From JBBSEX01 sp038239345 (GTDB taxonomy: Bacteria > Acidobacteriota > Terriglobia > Bryobacterales > Bryobacteraceae): DNA of 64,000 nt. Positions 1-8,783 of the stretch are shown piece after piece. Positions within the stretch are counted from its first letter, which is position 1. The number at the start of each line of letters is the position of its first letter. The notes beneath the pieces were generated by a model that saw only the letters and a list, made by a program, of their open reading frames with translations, ran no database searches and was not told the origin of the DNA. The position numbers and the translations under genes are program-made. The DNA lies in assembly GCA_038239345.1 (NCBI GenBank), contig JBBSEX010000006.1, forward strand, positions 229,095 to 293,094. The letters are read 5' to 3'.

Positions 1-203
1 TGGCGGGAGCTATGGACCGGGAGTTTCTGGCCATTGAACCGGACATGGACCTGGCCGCGGTGCTGCCTTTGATGACCCAATCCGGCACCTGCGCGTTGGT
101 GATGGATGGAGACAAATTGGTGGGCTTATTAACTACCGAAAATCTCTCGCAGTTTTTGTTGTTGCGCAGATTTGGTGTCCAGCCAATCGCGGTTAAGGCC
201 TGA
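1..203 (+). CDS. C-terminal end of a CBS-domain protein, probably a site-2 (M50) protease (partial)
   Basis: The reading frame is open from the left edge (codons in phase with position 3) and ends at the TGA at 201-203, so only the last 67 or so residues are present. The visible part is a CBS-type module: hydrophobic strand, Val-Met-Asp-Gly-Asp turn, then Leu-Val-Gly-Leu-Leu-Thr and a closing helix. A single CBS segment ending in Thr-Glu-Asn-Leu-Ser-Gln-Phe-Leu is typical of the tail of membrane site-2 proteases with CBS domains, but the protease part lies outside the window, so that assignment is inference. It converges on fabG with a 4-bp gap. Confidence 0.6.
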   Translation, partial: AGAMDREFLAIEPDMDLAAVLPLMTQSGTCALVMDGDKLVGLLTTENLSQFLLLRRFGVQPIAVKA

Positions 204-207
204 GGGC

Positions 208-942
208 CTACTGCATGTGCAATCCGCCGTTCACATCAAGGACGTGACCGGTGATGTATCCCGCGCCTTCACTGGCGAGAAAAACCACGGCGGCGGCGAT
301 GTCCTCAGCTTTACCGAAACGGCGCAGCGGTATATGAGCGAGCATATTCTCTTTCAGCTCCCCGGCGAGGTCTTCGGTCATATCAGTTTCAACGAAGCCG
401 GGCGCCACAGCGTTAACGGTGATATTGCGCGTGGACATCTCCTGCGCCAGGGCCTTGGTCAAGCCGATGAGTCCGGCTTTCGAGGCAACGTAATTCGATT
501 GCCCGGGATTTCCCGTTTGTCCCACGACCGACGAGATATTAATGATCCGGCCCCATCTTTCCCGCATCATTCCCTGTAGAACTTGTTGTGTGCAGAGAAA
601 GGCGCCGGTGAGGTTCGTGGTCAGCACTTGATCCCAATCGTCCTTCTTCATGCGAAGGGCAAGGCCATCGCGGGTGATGCCGGCGTTGTTCACCAGAATG
701 TCGATGCGTCCGAAATCCTTGGCGGCGGCGAAGGCTTCCTTGACCGAATCCTGCGAGTTGACATTCATCGGGACGGCGAAGGCTTCGCGGCCTTGATCGC
801 GGATCTGGGTGGCCAGCTCATCCAGCCGTTCGATATCGCGCGACGCGATTACCACGCGGACTCCGGCTTCGGAGAGAGCCAAGGCACAAGCCTTACCGAT
901 GCCTCTACTGGCGCCGGTTACGAAAGCAGTACGGTTTGTCAT
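208..942 (-). CDS. fabG: 3-oxoacyl-[acyl-carrier-protein] reductase FabG
   Basis: A 244-residue short-chain dehydrogenase, the normal length for FabG. The NADP-binding glycine motif TGASRGIG is at residues 9-16, NNAG at 85-88, and the catalytic Ser138, Tyr151 and Lys155 (YVASK) are all present. The C-terminus (GHVLDVNGGLHM) matches FabG rather than most other SDRs. It would reduce 3-oxoacyl-ACP in the cytosolic fatty acid elongation cycle. No other fab genes are adjacent, so a role as a stand-alone SDR on another substrate cannot be excluded. It is divergent from the UbiD-type gene with only 42 bp between the starts. Confidence 0.88.
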   Translation of the reverse strand: MTNRTAFVTGASRGIGKACALALSEAGVRVVIASRDIERLDELATQIRDQGREAFAVPMNVNSQDSVKEAFAAAKDFGRIDILVNNAGITRDGLALRMKKDDWDQVLTTNLTGAFLCTQQVLQGMMRERWGRIINISSVVGQTGNPGQSNYVASKAGLIGLTKALAQEMSTRNITVNAVAPGFVETDMTEDLAGELKENMLAHIPLRRFGKAEDIAAAVVFLASEGAGYITGHVLDVNGGLHMQ

Positions 943-984
943 ACGATCTTCAATGATAGTAAAAGTTAAGGTTCCCTTGCGAAT

Positions 985-2433
985 ATGGCCTATTCCGACC
1001 TGAGAGAGTTTATCAAAGCATTAGAGAAGAACGGTGAGTTGAAGCGCATCCCGTTTGAAGTCGATCCACGATTTGAGATGACTGAGTTTGCCGATCGGGC
1101 CGTGAAGAGCGGCGGTCCGGCGCTGCTGTTTGAGAAGCCCAAGGGATACGGCGTTCCGGTATTGCTGAACGGCTTCGCCAGCGCCCGAAAGATGGAGATT
1201 GCGCTGGAGGTGGGTTCGGTAAACGAGATCGCCAAACGGATCTCGGAGTATCTGGAAATGCGCATGCCGGAAGGCTTGCTGGGCAAGTTGAAGATGCTTC
1301 CGAAACTTGCCGAGATGGGCGCGTTCTTTCCGAAGATCGTCTCCGATGGACCTTGCAAGGAAGTAATCCGCAAGGATAATTTCTCGCTCAAGGAATTCCC
1401 GATTCTAACTTGCTGGCCGCAGGATGGCGGACCGTTTATAACACTGCCGATGGTGTTTTCAAAGAATCCCGAAACGGGCAAACGGAACTGCGGGATGTAT
1501 CGGATGCAGGTGTACGACGAGCGCACGACGGGGATGCACTGGCAGACCCACAAGCAAGGCGCGGAGCATTACCGGCGGCGGGTGAAGGCAGGCAAGCAGA
1601 CGCGAATGGATGTCAGCGTCGCCATTGGATCAGACCCGCCAACGATGTATTCGGCTATCCTGCCGCTGCCGCCGGATCTGGACGAAATGATGATCTCCGG
1701 GTTCATCCGCGGCAAGCCGGTGGAGATGGTGAAGTGCGAAACGAACGACATCGAAGTTCCGGCTAATTCGGAAATCGTACTGGAAGGCTATGTCGAGTTA
1801 GGCGAGCTGCGGACAGAAGGTCCGTTCGGCGATCACACGGGATTTTATTCGCTGGAAGACGAGTACCCGGTGTTCCACGTGACGTGTATCACGCATCGCA
1901 AGAATCCAATTTATGCGACGACCATAGTGGGTCCGCCGCCGATGGAAGACTTCTACATGGGCAAGGCGATCGAGCGAATATTTCTGCCGCTGATGCGCTT
2001 GCAGTTGCCCGAAGTTCGCGATATCTGCATGCCGGCCGAGGGCATTTTCCATAACTTGATTTTGATCTCCATCAGAAAGTCGTATCCGCTGCATGCGCGT
2101 AAAGTAATGCATGCGATTTGGGGATTGGGCCAGGCGATGTTTTCCAAATGCATCGTGGTGGTGGATGAAGATGTCGACGTGCAGAACGTCAGCGAGGTGG
2201 CGTGGAAGGCGCTGAACAATATCGATCCGGAACGCGATATTCAGTTTGTGATGGGTCCTGTGGATTCGCTAGATCATGCCAGCCGGCTGCCGAATTTCGG
2301 TTCGAAGATGGGTATCGATGCGACGCGGAAGTGGAAAGAAGAAGGCTTCGTCAGGCCTTGGCCGGATGTGATCACGATGCCCACCGACGTGAAGAAACGG
2401 GTGGATGAATTGTGGAAGAAGGCCGGTCTTTAG
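985..2433 (+). CDS. UbiD family decarboxylase
   Basis: A 482-residue protein with the full-length UbiD fold: an N-terminal segment starting with an aspartate-leucine-arginine helix (DLREFIKALEKNGELKRI), the central prenylated-FMN domain (CGMYRMQVYDERTTGMHWQ), and the Gly-Pro-Phe-Gly-Asp-His-Thr-Gly loop. UbiD enzymes use prenyl-FMN to decarboxylate aromatic or unsaturated acids, for example in ubiquinone or menaquinone synthesis. The UbiX partner that makes prenyl-FMN is not in the window. A menaquinone-pathway role is plausible for this phylum but is inference. Its stop overlaps the stop of the convergent TonB receptor gene by 4 bp. Confidence 0.85.
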   Translation: MAYSDLREFIKALEKNGELKRIPFEVDPRFEMTEFADRAVKSGGPALLFEKPKGYGVPVLLNGFASARKMEIALEVGSVNEIAKRISEYLEMRMPEGLLGKLKMLPKLAEMGAFFPKIVSDGPCKEVIRKDNFSLKEFPILTCWPQDGGPFITLPMVFSKNPETGKRNCGMYRMQVYDERTTGMHWQTHKQGAEHYRRRVKAGKQTRMDVSVAIGSDPPTMYSAILPLPPDLDEMMISGFIRGKPVEMVKCETNDIEVPANSEIVLEGYVELGELRTEGPFGDHTGFYSLEDEYPVFHVTCITHRKNPIYATTIVGPPPMEDFYMGKAIERIFLPLMRLQLPEVRDICMPAEGIFHNLILISIRKSYPLHARKVMHAIWGLGQAMFSKCIVVVDEDVDVQNVSEVAWKALNNIDPERDIQFVMGPVDSLDHASRLPNFGSKMGIDATRKWKEEGFVRPWPDVITMPTDVKKRVDELWKKAGL

Positions 2434-4397
2434 CGGCTATCCCAGCGAATGCCGGCTCGCCAGAGACGCGGCGGGCCGATGTTTGGCGTGGGGCTGAAGG
2501 CGACCAGATACGTGCGGTCGAGTAGGTTCTCAAATGACAGGCTGGCCGAGACGTGGTTTAGCAAGCCTTGGCGCACGACTAATTGCGCGGTGGCAAATCC
2601 GGGTAGACGAAACTGATTGCGATCGTCGTCGAATTGGAGCGAATAGCCCCGCACTCCGGCCGATGCAAAGGTTCGCTTCCACTGATAGGTTACCTGGCCC
2701 GAGCCCTGATGCTTGGGAACCTGGGGAAGCAGGGGTCCGGTGACCAGAGCGGAATCGACGAACAGATAACTGGCCTCGCCTTGCAACTGTTTCCAATTTT
2801 GGCGAACTTGAAATTCAACGCCACGGCTCAGCGCGTCCGCAGCGTTCTGGCGTTGACGGAGAATCGAATTGCCGGTAGTGCTGAGGGTGACGTTGCTGAT
2901 CAGATCTTTCAGCGAATTGCGAAACACGGTGATGCTGGCGCGGTGCGATTCGCCGACGAAATCCACGCCCGCTTCGGCACCGAAGAGCGTTTCCTGACGA
3001 AGCAGCGGGTTGGCCTGGGTGAGCGCGTTACCCTGCCTGAAATCGCGATAGAGCTCATTCAAGGTGGGTGAGCGAAAACTGCGGTTGATGGATGCACGGG
3101 CGCGGATCCAGCGCTGTTCGATGGTCAGTCCAGCACTGGGGCTGAAGAATGTCCGGTCAAGTCCGGTGAAGGTATGGCGGGCGCCGGCGAAGAATTGCGC
3201 GGGACCGAGGCGAACGTCGAACTGGCCGAAAACGCCGTGTTCGAGCAGCGTTCCACCGCCAACCTTGCGGCCGGTGGGAAACGATTGATCGGTACTGTAG
3301 CCTTCGACGCGCTGCACGTCGGCTCCGGCGAGCAAATGCCAATTGCGTTCCGAGCGGCGCCAGTAGGCGGCGGCACCCTCGGTCTCCGACGGCACGGTTT
3401 GGAGCGATGTGAGCCGCTCTGTATTGCGATCCGCCGCGACGGCTGAGAATGACGCGCGAAATTCCTCGCGCGTGTGATAAGCCAGCACCGAAATAACGTC
3501 GTGCGCGAATTCGCGTTCGTAGTGCGCGGCCAGAGTTCCCAAGCTGGTGGAATTGCGCTGGGCCACTGTGCCGTTGCCGCGATCTTCGGCGAGAATATCC
3601 AATTTGAAGAAGAGACGCTGCGTGGCTTCTAAATAATCGAACCGCGCGGCACCGGCGACGAAGCGAACATTCGCCAGTTGATCGGCGGCCCCACGCAGAT
3701 TGCCAGGGACGATGAAATAGCCGTCGGTACTGAAGGCCCGCACTTGGGCCGATGCAGCGAAATCCCGCCAGCCCTGGGACGCCGACGCTTCCAGTTCGTG
3801 CGTGTTATTGGAACCACCCTCATAGCTGAAGTCATAGCGCGAAGGCCGGGTTTCGCGGGAGAACAAACCGACGGATCCGCCCATCGCCAGATCGCCAAAG
3901 AGGCTGGTGGCGGCACTCCGTGTTACCTCGACGCGCTCCAGTTGATCGGGCGCGACGCGGGTCCAATAAACCCATCCGCCAAAAGGATCGTTAATCGGGA
4001 TGCCGTCCCACAGCACCAGCGTGCGGCTGGCGCCAGTGGACCCGATGCCACGCAAGGAGACGCCCTGCGTAGTGGGATTGGCAACCAGACTGGACGACCG
4101 GCGAAACAGGCTGAAGCCGGGGAGCACGCGCAGACGATCATCGAGATTGATTCCCGGCAGCTGCTGCAGTTCCTTTTCGCTGAAGGTAGTAATCGAAGCC
4201 GGAGCATCAGCGGTTATCTTTTCGCTGACGGTGATGGAGGTCTTAATCGGTTCCGGTGTCTGTTGGGCTGACGCTATCGGGGGCATTGGCAAAAGCGTCA
4301 AGACCAAGCAGCCGGCCGCCGCGGCTGGCGGTCCAACCAAGCGCTTCCATCCGTTCGGGCGCCGCGCTGAATACGATTTGATAGCTGTTCGGATCAT
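2430..4397 (-). CDS. TonB-dependent outer membrane receptor
   Basis: A 655-residue receptor with a signal peptide (basic N-terminus, hydrophobic core near residues 25-40, Ala-Ser-Ala-Gln cleavage region). A plug domain follows (residues about 50-170, with the Gly-Ile-Gly-Ser-Thr-Gly-Ala-Ser-Arg segment and Asp-Gly-Ile-Pro-Ile-Asn-Asp). The beta-barrel ends in Ile-Arg-Trp-Asp-Ser-Arg, without the usual terminal aromatic. The overall pattern is close to BtuB/FecA-type receptors, but the ligand (siderophore, cobalamin or glycan) cannot be read. The only start that keeps the signal peptide is 4397, which lies 155 bp inside the upstream DUF58 gene in a different frame. No riboswitch is visible upstream because that space is coding. 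Confidence 0.88.
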   Translation of the reverse strand: MIRTAIKSYSARRPNGWKRLVGPPAAAAGCLVLTLLPMPPIASAQQTPEPIKTSITVSEKITADAPASITTFSEKELQQLPGINLDDRLRVLPGFSLFRRSSSLVANPTTQGVSLRGIGSTGASRTLVLWDGIPINDPFGGWVYWTRVAPDQLERVEVTRSAATSLFGDLAMGGSVGLFSRETRPSRYDFSYEGGSNNTHELEASASQGWRDFAASAQVRAFSTDGYFIVPGNLRGAADQLANVRFVAGAARFDYLEATQRLFFKLDILAEDRGNGTVAQRNSTSLGTLAAHYEREFAHDVISVLAYHTREEFRASFSAVAADRNTERLTSLQTVPSETEGAAAYWRRSERNWHLLAGADVQRVEGYSTDQSFPTGRKVGGGTLLEHGVFGQFDVRLGPAQFFAGARHTFTGLDRTFFSPSAGLTIEQRWIRARASINRSFRSPTLNELYRDFRQGNALTQANPLLRQETLFGAEAGVDFVGESHRASITVFRNSLKDLISNVTLSTTGNSILRQRQNAADALSRGVEFQVRQNWKQLQGEASYLFVDSALVTGPLLPQVPKHQGSGQVTYQWKRTFASAGVRGYSLQFDDDRNQFRLPGFATAQLVVRQGLLNHVSASLSFENLLDRTYLVAFSPTPNIGPPRLWRAGIRWDSR

Positions 4398-5355
4398 CCG
4401 GTGCCGGCGGCGCCTTTCGCCGCGAGGGAGAAACCAGTGCTAAATATTTCAGGATAGTATAGACGTCGCCATCGCCCGGCAGAAGGATGTCGGCATCCTG
4501 CGAACGAAAACGCAGGCGCGCCCCACGCCTGGCGATTTCCCATGAAAGATAGGCACAGCAATCCACGGCGGATTCAAACCAGTCGGCACCTTCCGGCGGA
4601 ATGTCGAGGTCAAGCAGAATCTCCACGCAGTTCTCTTCTTCACGCGTGAATTCGCGCACCTGCAAGTCGCCGGTGTGCGCTGTGGCCTTCCAATCGACAT
4701 GGCGCGAACTCTCAAAAGCTTCATAAGGACGGATGCGGTAGAAATCGCTCCCACGCCCGCGAAACTGGGCTTCGATCTCGCCCGATAGCGAGGCGAGCAA
4801 CTCCTCAAAATTCCCTCGAGGATCAATGGAAGGATAGATCACGATTTCACGGCGAAGCGTCACGTTCACCCGCCGTTCCATGAAGCCGAACGGGAAGCGG
4901 GTGGAGAATTGGAAGTTATTCTCCTGAAGTTCGCCGCGATGCGTGAAGAAGATATCGATGGAACTTTCCAGCGTTTCACCACCGGGGATGATGGGGTAAT
5001 ACAGTATGGAATCGAGGCCCGTATCCAGCTCTCCGGTCAGGTGAATGGAAAACGAAGGCACGTAGAATTTCGTATTACGAAGAAGAATCCGAGCGGGAAT
5101 TTTGCGGCCGGCTGTAAGATGCTCGGGCACGATGAAATCGACTTCGAGCCCGGCGAGCGACAGGCGGCTGATGAATCCCGAGACAAGAAAAGTGGAGATC
5201 ATCGCGGCCAGAATCAGGAAGAGCAGGTTGTTGGCCGAGGCGAACGCGGCGAGTCCGATGAACAAAATGGTGACGGTGAACCAGAAGCCGATGCGGGTAA
5301 TATGTTGGCGCATCCCGCTTTCGACGGCGATCTTCAGCTTGCGCCAGACGCTCAT
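4243..5355 (-). CDS. DUF58 domain membrane protein
   Basis: A protein of 370 residues, taking the ATG at 5353-5355. The open frame upstream of it is low-complexity and antisense to the DUF1080 gene, so it was excluded. Two hydrophobic segments lie near residues 20-65, followed by a beta-rich region and the DUF58 signature around residues 220-250 (Gly-Ser-Asp-Phe-Tyr-Arg-Ile-Arg-Pro-Tyr then His-Val-Asp-Trp-Lys-Ala). DUF58 proteins usually sit with MoxR ATPases and VWA proteins; neither is adjacent here, so this is an isolated copy. Its 3' end overlaps the TonB receptor start by 155 bp out of frame, and the tail after the last conserved strand is Pro/Ser/Thr-rich. Confidence 0.8.
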   Translation of the reverse strand: MSVWRKLKIAVESGMRQHITRIGFWFTVTILFIGLAAFASANNLLFLILAAMISTFLVSGFISRLSLAGLEVDFIVPEHLTAGRKIPARILLRNTKFYVPSFSIHLTGELDTGLDSILYYPIIPGGETLESSIDIFFTHRGELQENNFQFSTRFPFGFMERRVNVTLRREIVIYPSIDPRGNFEELLASLSGEIEAQFRGRGSDFYRIRPYEAFESSRHVDWKATAHTGDLQVREFTREEENCVEILLDLDIPPEGADWFESAVDCCAYLSWEIARRGARLRFRSQDADILLPGDGDVYTILKYLALVSPSRRKAPPAPDDPNSYQIVFSAAPERMEALGWTASRGGRLLGLDAFANAPDSVSPTDTGTD

Positions 5356-5413
5356 GGATACCCCACTGATACCCCAGTTTCGCACGCGCGGTAAAGGCGT
5401 AGAATGAGGAACT

Positions 5414-6037
5414 ATGACAAGAATGTTTCTCGTCTCCCTGCTCTTCGTCGCGAGCATGCCCGGCGCCGAATGGAAGCAACTTTTCGACGGTAAAGATCTA
5501 AACGGATGGCACCATGTCGGCCCCGGCGATATCACGGTCGACAACGGAATGCTAAAAACATCGGGCGGGATGGGCCTGCTGTGGTATGACGGGCAGAAGT
5601 TTGGCAATACCACGCTGCGCGTTGTTTTCAAAACCACCGGCCCGACGGACAATTCCGGGGTGTACATTCGTTTGCCGGAGAAGCCGAAGGACCCATGGTA
5701 TGGCGTCCACAACGGCTACGAAGTACAGATTGACGGAGCGGGTGACGATTGGCATTGCACCGGCGCCATCTATTCTCTGAGTAAGGCGATGAAGCGCACG
5801 CAGAAGCCGATGAACGAATGGAACACGATGGAAATCGCGCTCAACGGCGATAAGACCACGGTCACTTTGAACGGCGAAAAAGTGAACGAATTCACCGGAA
5901 GCCAGCAGGTGCCGGAGCGCAAGCAGTGGTATGAGCCGGTCCGTGGGCCACGCCCGGAATCGGGATATATCGGCCTGCAAAATCACGATGAGCGCACGAC
6001 GATCTATTTCAAGGAAGTCAGCGTACTGGCGCCGTAA
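5414..6037 (+). CDS. Exported DUF1080 (3-keto-disaccharide hydrolase type) protein
   Basis: A 207-residue protein with a short signal peptide (MTRMFLVSLLFVASMPGA) and one DUF1080 domain filling the rest. The hallmark Leu-Phe-Asp-Gly-Lys-Asp-Leu-Asn-Gly-Trp is directly after the cleavage site, and the late Ser-Gly-Tyr-Ile-Gly-Leu-Gln-Asn-His strand is present. The family has a concanavalin-like jelly-roll and some members hydrolyse 3-keto-glycosides, so it may act with oxidoreductases such as the Gfo/Idh/MocA protein at 15913. That link is inference from the family. A GAGGAA ribosome site lies just before the ATG. It is divergent from the DUF58 gene with 58 bp between. Confidence 0.85.
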   Translation: MTRMFLVSLLFVASMPGAEWKQLFDGKDLNGWHHVGPGDITVDNGMLKTSGGMGLLWYDGQKFGNTTLRVVFKTTGPTDNSGVYIRLPEKPKDPWYGVHNGYEVQIDGAGDDWHCTGAIYSLSKAMKRTQKPMNEWNTMEIALNGDKTTVTLNGEKVNEFTGSQQVPERKQWYEPVRGPRPESGYIGLQNHDERTTIYFKEVSVLAP

Positions 6038-6108
6038 TTCGCAGAGCCTCAGCTTGGCCTCCCATTTGCTGGTAGAATCAACCCAGACAGTGGGAGGACT
6101 GTCTCGCG

Positions 6109-6336
6109 ATGCCTATTTTCGAATACCGTTGTGAAGATTGTGGGACTAAGTTTGAAAAGCTGATCCGCGGTGGCGGGGCTGAGTCGATTGCCTGTCCCTC
6201 CTGTGGTGACCAGCATTTGGCGCAGGAATTTTCGAGTTTTGCGGCCCACGCCGGTGGGGCGAAAGCACAACCGCAGTCATTTGGTTCGTGCCCTGGCGGG
6301 ATGTGCCGGACACCTGACGTTTGCGGGCGCAATTAG
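6109..6336 (+). CDS. FmdB-family zinc ribbon protein
   Basis: A 75-residue protein beginning MPIFEYRCEDCG, the standard FmdB opening, with a second Cys pair at Cys-Pro-Ser-Cys around residue 30; together they make a four-cysteine zinc ribbon. The C-terminal part is low-complexity, with two more cysteines in the Gly-Met-Cys-Arg tail. The family is described as putative regulatory proteins, with no firmly established biochemical role. It sits 28 bp ahead of the kinase gene in the same direction, so the two may be cotranscribed. Confidence 0.85.
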   Translation: MPIFEYRCEDCGTKFEKLIRGGGAESIACPSCGDQHLAQEFSSFAAHAGGAKAQPQSFGSCPGGMCRTPDVCGRN

Positions 6337-6364
6337 GGAATCCTAGACATTCTCTGTCTCCAAA

Positions 6365-7792
6365 ATGGAGAAAATCGGCACTTACCGGATCTTGAGCGAA
6401 GTGGGCCGAGGTACGACCGGCGTAGTATATCGTGCGGAAGACTCGATACTCGGACGCACCGTCGCCATCAAGACCATCGAATTCGTAAGGGAAGGCGATC
6501 CCCTGGAGCAAGCTATGCTCCGGAAGCGCCTTCTGCAGGAAGCTCGCGCCGCCGCTGGCCTCTCCCACCCCAACATTCTGACGATTCATCAATTGGCTGA
6601 AGAGTCCGACTTCGCCTACATTGTGATGGAATACATCGATGGCCCCACGCTTGAAAAGTGGATGACGCCGGCCACGGATTATGAGGCCATCGTTGAGGTG
6701 CTACGGCAAGCGGCGTCCGGTCTCGATTTTGCGCATCGCAAAGGCATCGTCCATCGCGATATCAAGCCGGCCAATATCATGATCGACGAAAGCGGCGCCG
6801 TAAAAATCGCCGACTTCGGCCTGGCGCAGGCTGCTTCGCGAGGTGAGGCGGGTGAGAAGCAGGGTGAACGTGACGGGTCGCCTTATTTCATGTCGCCGGA
6901 GCAAGTGCAGAAGCGGCCGCTGACGGGGCAATCGGATCAATTCTCGCTGGCGGTAATCGCTTACTGGATGTTAACCGGAGTGCGGCCGTTCAATGGCGAT
7001 AGCCTGGCACCGGTGTTGTACAAGATTGTGAATGAGAATCCACCGCCGGCGCAGATGTGGAATCCGATGCTTCCTCCAAATATCGGATCGGTGATTGAGA
7101 CGGCGATGGCGAAGAATCCGGCAGGACGCTTTCCAACGTGCGGGGAATTCCTGGATGCGCTGGAAGCAGCCTTCGGCATGACGCCCGCAGCCAAACCATC
7201 AACCAATAATCGGCTGAGAATCTATCAGGAGCAGGAAACTCCGCAGCAGAAGCGCCATCACGCGATGGTTACGCTGGCCACGTGCGCCGGGGGCATTGGC
7301 ATTCTGGCGATTGTCTGGTTCCTCCTCGAGTGGCAGGGGCGAACCACTCCGGCGACACGGCAGCAGGTATCGGAATCCTCACAAAGACCGACGGTTGTTC
7401 TAGCCGACCCGCCACCCGCTGCGCCGCCAACGGTTAAAACGGTTGAGCATCCTGTAACCAAGGATGGAAAGCCGTCCGCCGCCGAAAACGATGCCGCCGC
7501 TCCGGAGCGAGTCTACGTGAAGCAGGCCGAACAGGAACAGAAACTGATTTCGCGTCCGCCGCCCGTCTATCCGCCAGCGGCGAAAGCATCGGGGCTAGAA
7601 GGCGAAGTTCTACTGAGCGCAACTATCGATCAACTAGGCAAAGTGAAATATGTGAAACCGCTATACGGACATCCCGACTTGATCGATGCCGCTGTAAAAG
7701 CAGTGGAGCAATCTCTCTATAAACCGACTCTCATCGATGGCGCGGCGGTGGAAGTACAAACCAACGTCGTCGTGCATTTCGCCCTGCGCTAG
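6365..7792 (+). CDS. Serine/threonine protein kinase with C-terminal TonB-like domain
   Basis: A 475-residue fusion. Residues about 7-265 are a Hanks-type kinase: Gly-rich loop VGRGTTGVVY, Val-Ala-Ile-Lys, catalytic HRDIKPANIM, Asp-Phe-Gly and the Ser-Pro-Glu-Gln substrate segment are all intact. One transmembrane helix is near residues 300-320. A Pro/Ala-rich linker follows, then a TonB C-terminal type domain (about 395-475) with the Pro-Pro-Val-Tyr-Pro start and Gly-Glu-Val-Leu-Leu core. The arrangement puts the kinase in the cytosol and the TonB-like domain in the periplasm. Such fusions are known from acidobacteria. Whether it energises a receptor or senses envelope state is unknown. The stop is 13 bp before hemB. 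Confidence 0.88.
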   Translation: MEKIGTYRILSEVGRGTTGVVYRAEDSILGRTVAIKTIEFVREGDPLEQAMLRKRLLQEARAAAGLSHPNILTIHQLAEESDFAYIVMEYIDGPTLEKWMTPATDYEAIVEVLRQAASGLDFAHRKGIVHRDIKPANIMIDESGAVKIADFGLAQAASRGEAGEKQGERDGSPYFMSPEQVQKRPLTGQSDQFSLAVIAYWMLTGVRPFNGDSLAPVLYKIVNENPPPAQMWNPMLPPNIGSVIETAMAKNPAGRFPTCGEFLDALEAAFGMTPAAKPSTNNRLRIYQEQETPQQKRHHAMVTLATCAGGIGILAIVWFLLEWQGRTTPATRQQVSESSQRPTVVLADPPPAAPPTVKTVEHPVTKDGKPSAAENDAAAPERVYVKQAEQEQKLISRPPPVYPPAAKASGLEGEVLLSATIDQLGKVKYVKPLYGHPDLIDAAVKAVEQSLYKPTLIDGAAVEVQTNVVVHFALR

Positions 7793-7805
7793 TTACAATC
7801 CAGTT

Positions 7806-8777
7806 ATGGCTTTTCCGATCCACCGTAAGCGCCGTTTGCGCGTCACGGAAGCAATGCGCGGTCTGGTGCGCGAAACACACCTGGAACCTGGGCAGTTCGT
7901 TCTTCCACTATTCGCCGTGCCGGGCGAGGGTGTCCGCAAAGAAATCAAGTCGATGCCGGGGAACTATCAACTGTCCATCGATGAAGTGGTGAAGGAGTGC
8001 GCGGAGGTCCGAGCGTTGGGAATCGGCGGCGTCATCCTGTTTGGGATTCCCGACACCAAGGATGAGGAAGCATCGGGTGCCTACGCCGAAAATGGAATCG
8101 TGCAGGAGACGGTGCGCGCGATCAAGCGGGAAGTTCTTACGCTCGTGGTGATTACCGACGTCTGCAATTGCGAATATACCAGCCATGGGCACTGCGGCAA
8201 GATCGTCGATGGAGACGTCGACAACGACATCACTCTTGATTGGCTGACGAAATCGGCGGTGTCCCATGCGCGGGCGGGGGCTGATATCGTGGCTCCGTCG
8301 GACATGATGGATGGGCGCGTGGCGGCTATTCGCGCGGGTTTGGATACGGCCGGATACCCGAACATTCCGATTCTTTCTTACGCCGCGAAATTTGCGTCGG
8401 TATTTTATGGACCGTTTCGCGAAGCAGCGGAATCGACGCCGCAGTTCGGCGACCGGCGCAGTTATCAGATGGATCCGGCAAATGGGCGGGAAGCCATTCA
8501 TGAGATGGAACTGGATGTCGAGGAAGGCGCCGACATGCTGATGGTGAAACCCGCGATGCCCTACTTAGACCTGATTCGCCAGGCGCGCGATCGTTTCCAC
8601 ATTCCGATTGCGGCCTATCAGGTGAGCGGCGAGTTCAGCATGATTCAGGCGGCGGCGGCCAATGGCTGGCTGGATTTGGATCGGGCGATGATGGAATCGC
8701 TAACCTCCATCCGTCGTGCCGGCGCGGATATCATTTTGACTTATTTCGCGAAGGCCGCGGCAAAGGCTTTGGGATAG
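7806..8777 (+). CDS. hemB: Delta-aminolevulinic acid dehydratase (porphobilinogen synthase)
   Basis: A 323-residue HemB, the usual length. The ATG at 7806 was chosen because the conserved N-terminus (Pro-Ile-His-Arg-Lys-Arg-Arg-Leu-Arg) starts just after it; upstream in-frame sequence belongs to the kinase tail in another frame. The metal site Cys-Asn-Cys-Glu with His-Gly-His-Cys, the lysine in Tyr-Ala-Ala-Lys-Phe and the Schiff-base lysine in Met-Val-Lys-Pro are present. It condenses two 5-aminolevulinate molecules to porphobilinogen in haem and corrinoid synthesis. No other hem genes are adjacent. It ends 6 bp from the convergent patatin gene. Confidence 0.96.
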   Translation: MAFPIHRKRRLRVTEAMRGLVRETHLEPGQFVLPLFAVPGEGVRKEIKSMPGNYQLSIDEVVKECAEVRALGIGGVILFGIPDTKDEEASGAYAENGIVQETVRAIKREVLTLVVITDVCNCEYTSHGHCGKIVDGDVDNDITLDWLTKSAVSHARAGADIVAPSDMMDGRVAAIRAGLDTAGYPNIPILSYAAKFASVFYGPFREAAESTPQFGDRRSYQMDPANGREAIHEMELDVEEGADMLMVKPAMPYLDLIRQARDRFHIPIAAYQVSGEFSMIQAAAANGWLDLDRAMMESLTSIRRAGADIILTYFAKAAAKALG

Positions 8778-8783
8778 CAGCAG

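Noticed and set aside
3678..4271. Open frame of about 197 codons opposite the TonB receptor
   Set aside because: It shadows the well-supported receptor, with composition typical of a GC-rich antisense frame.
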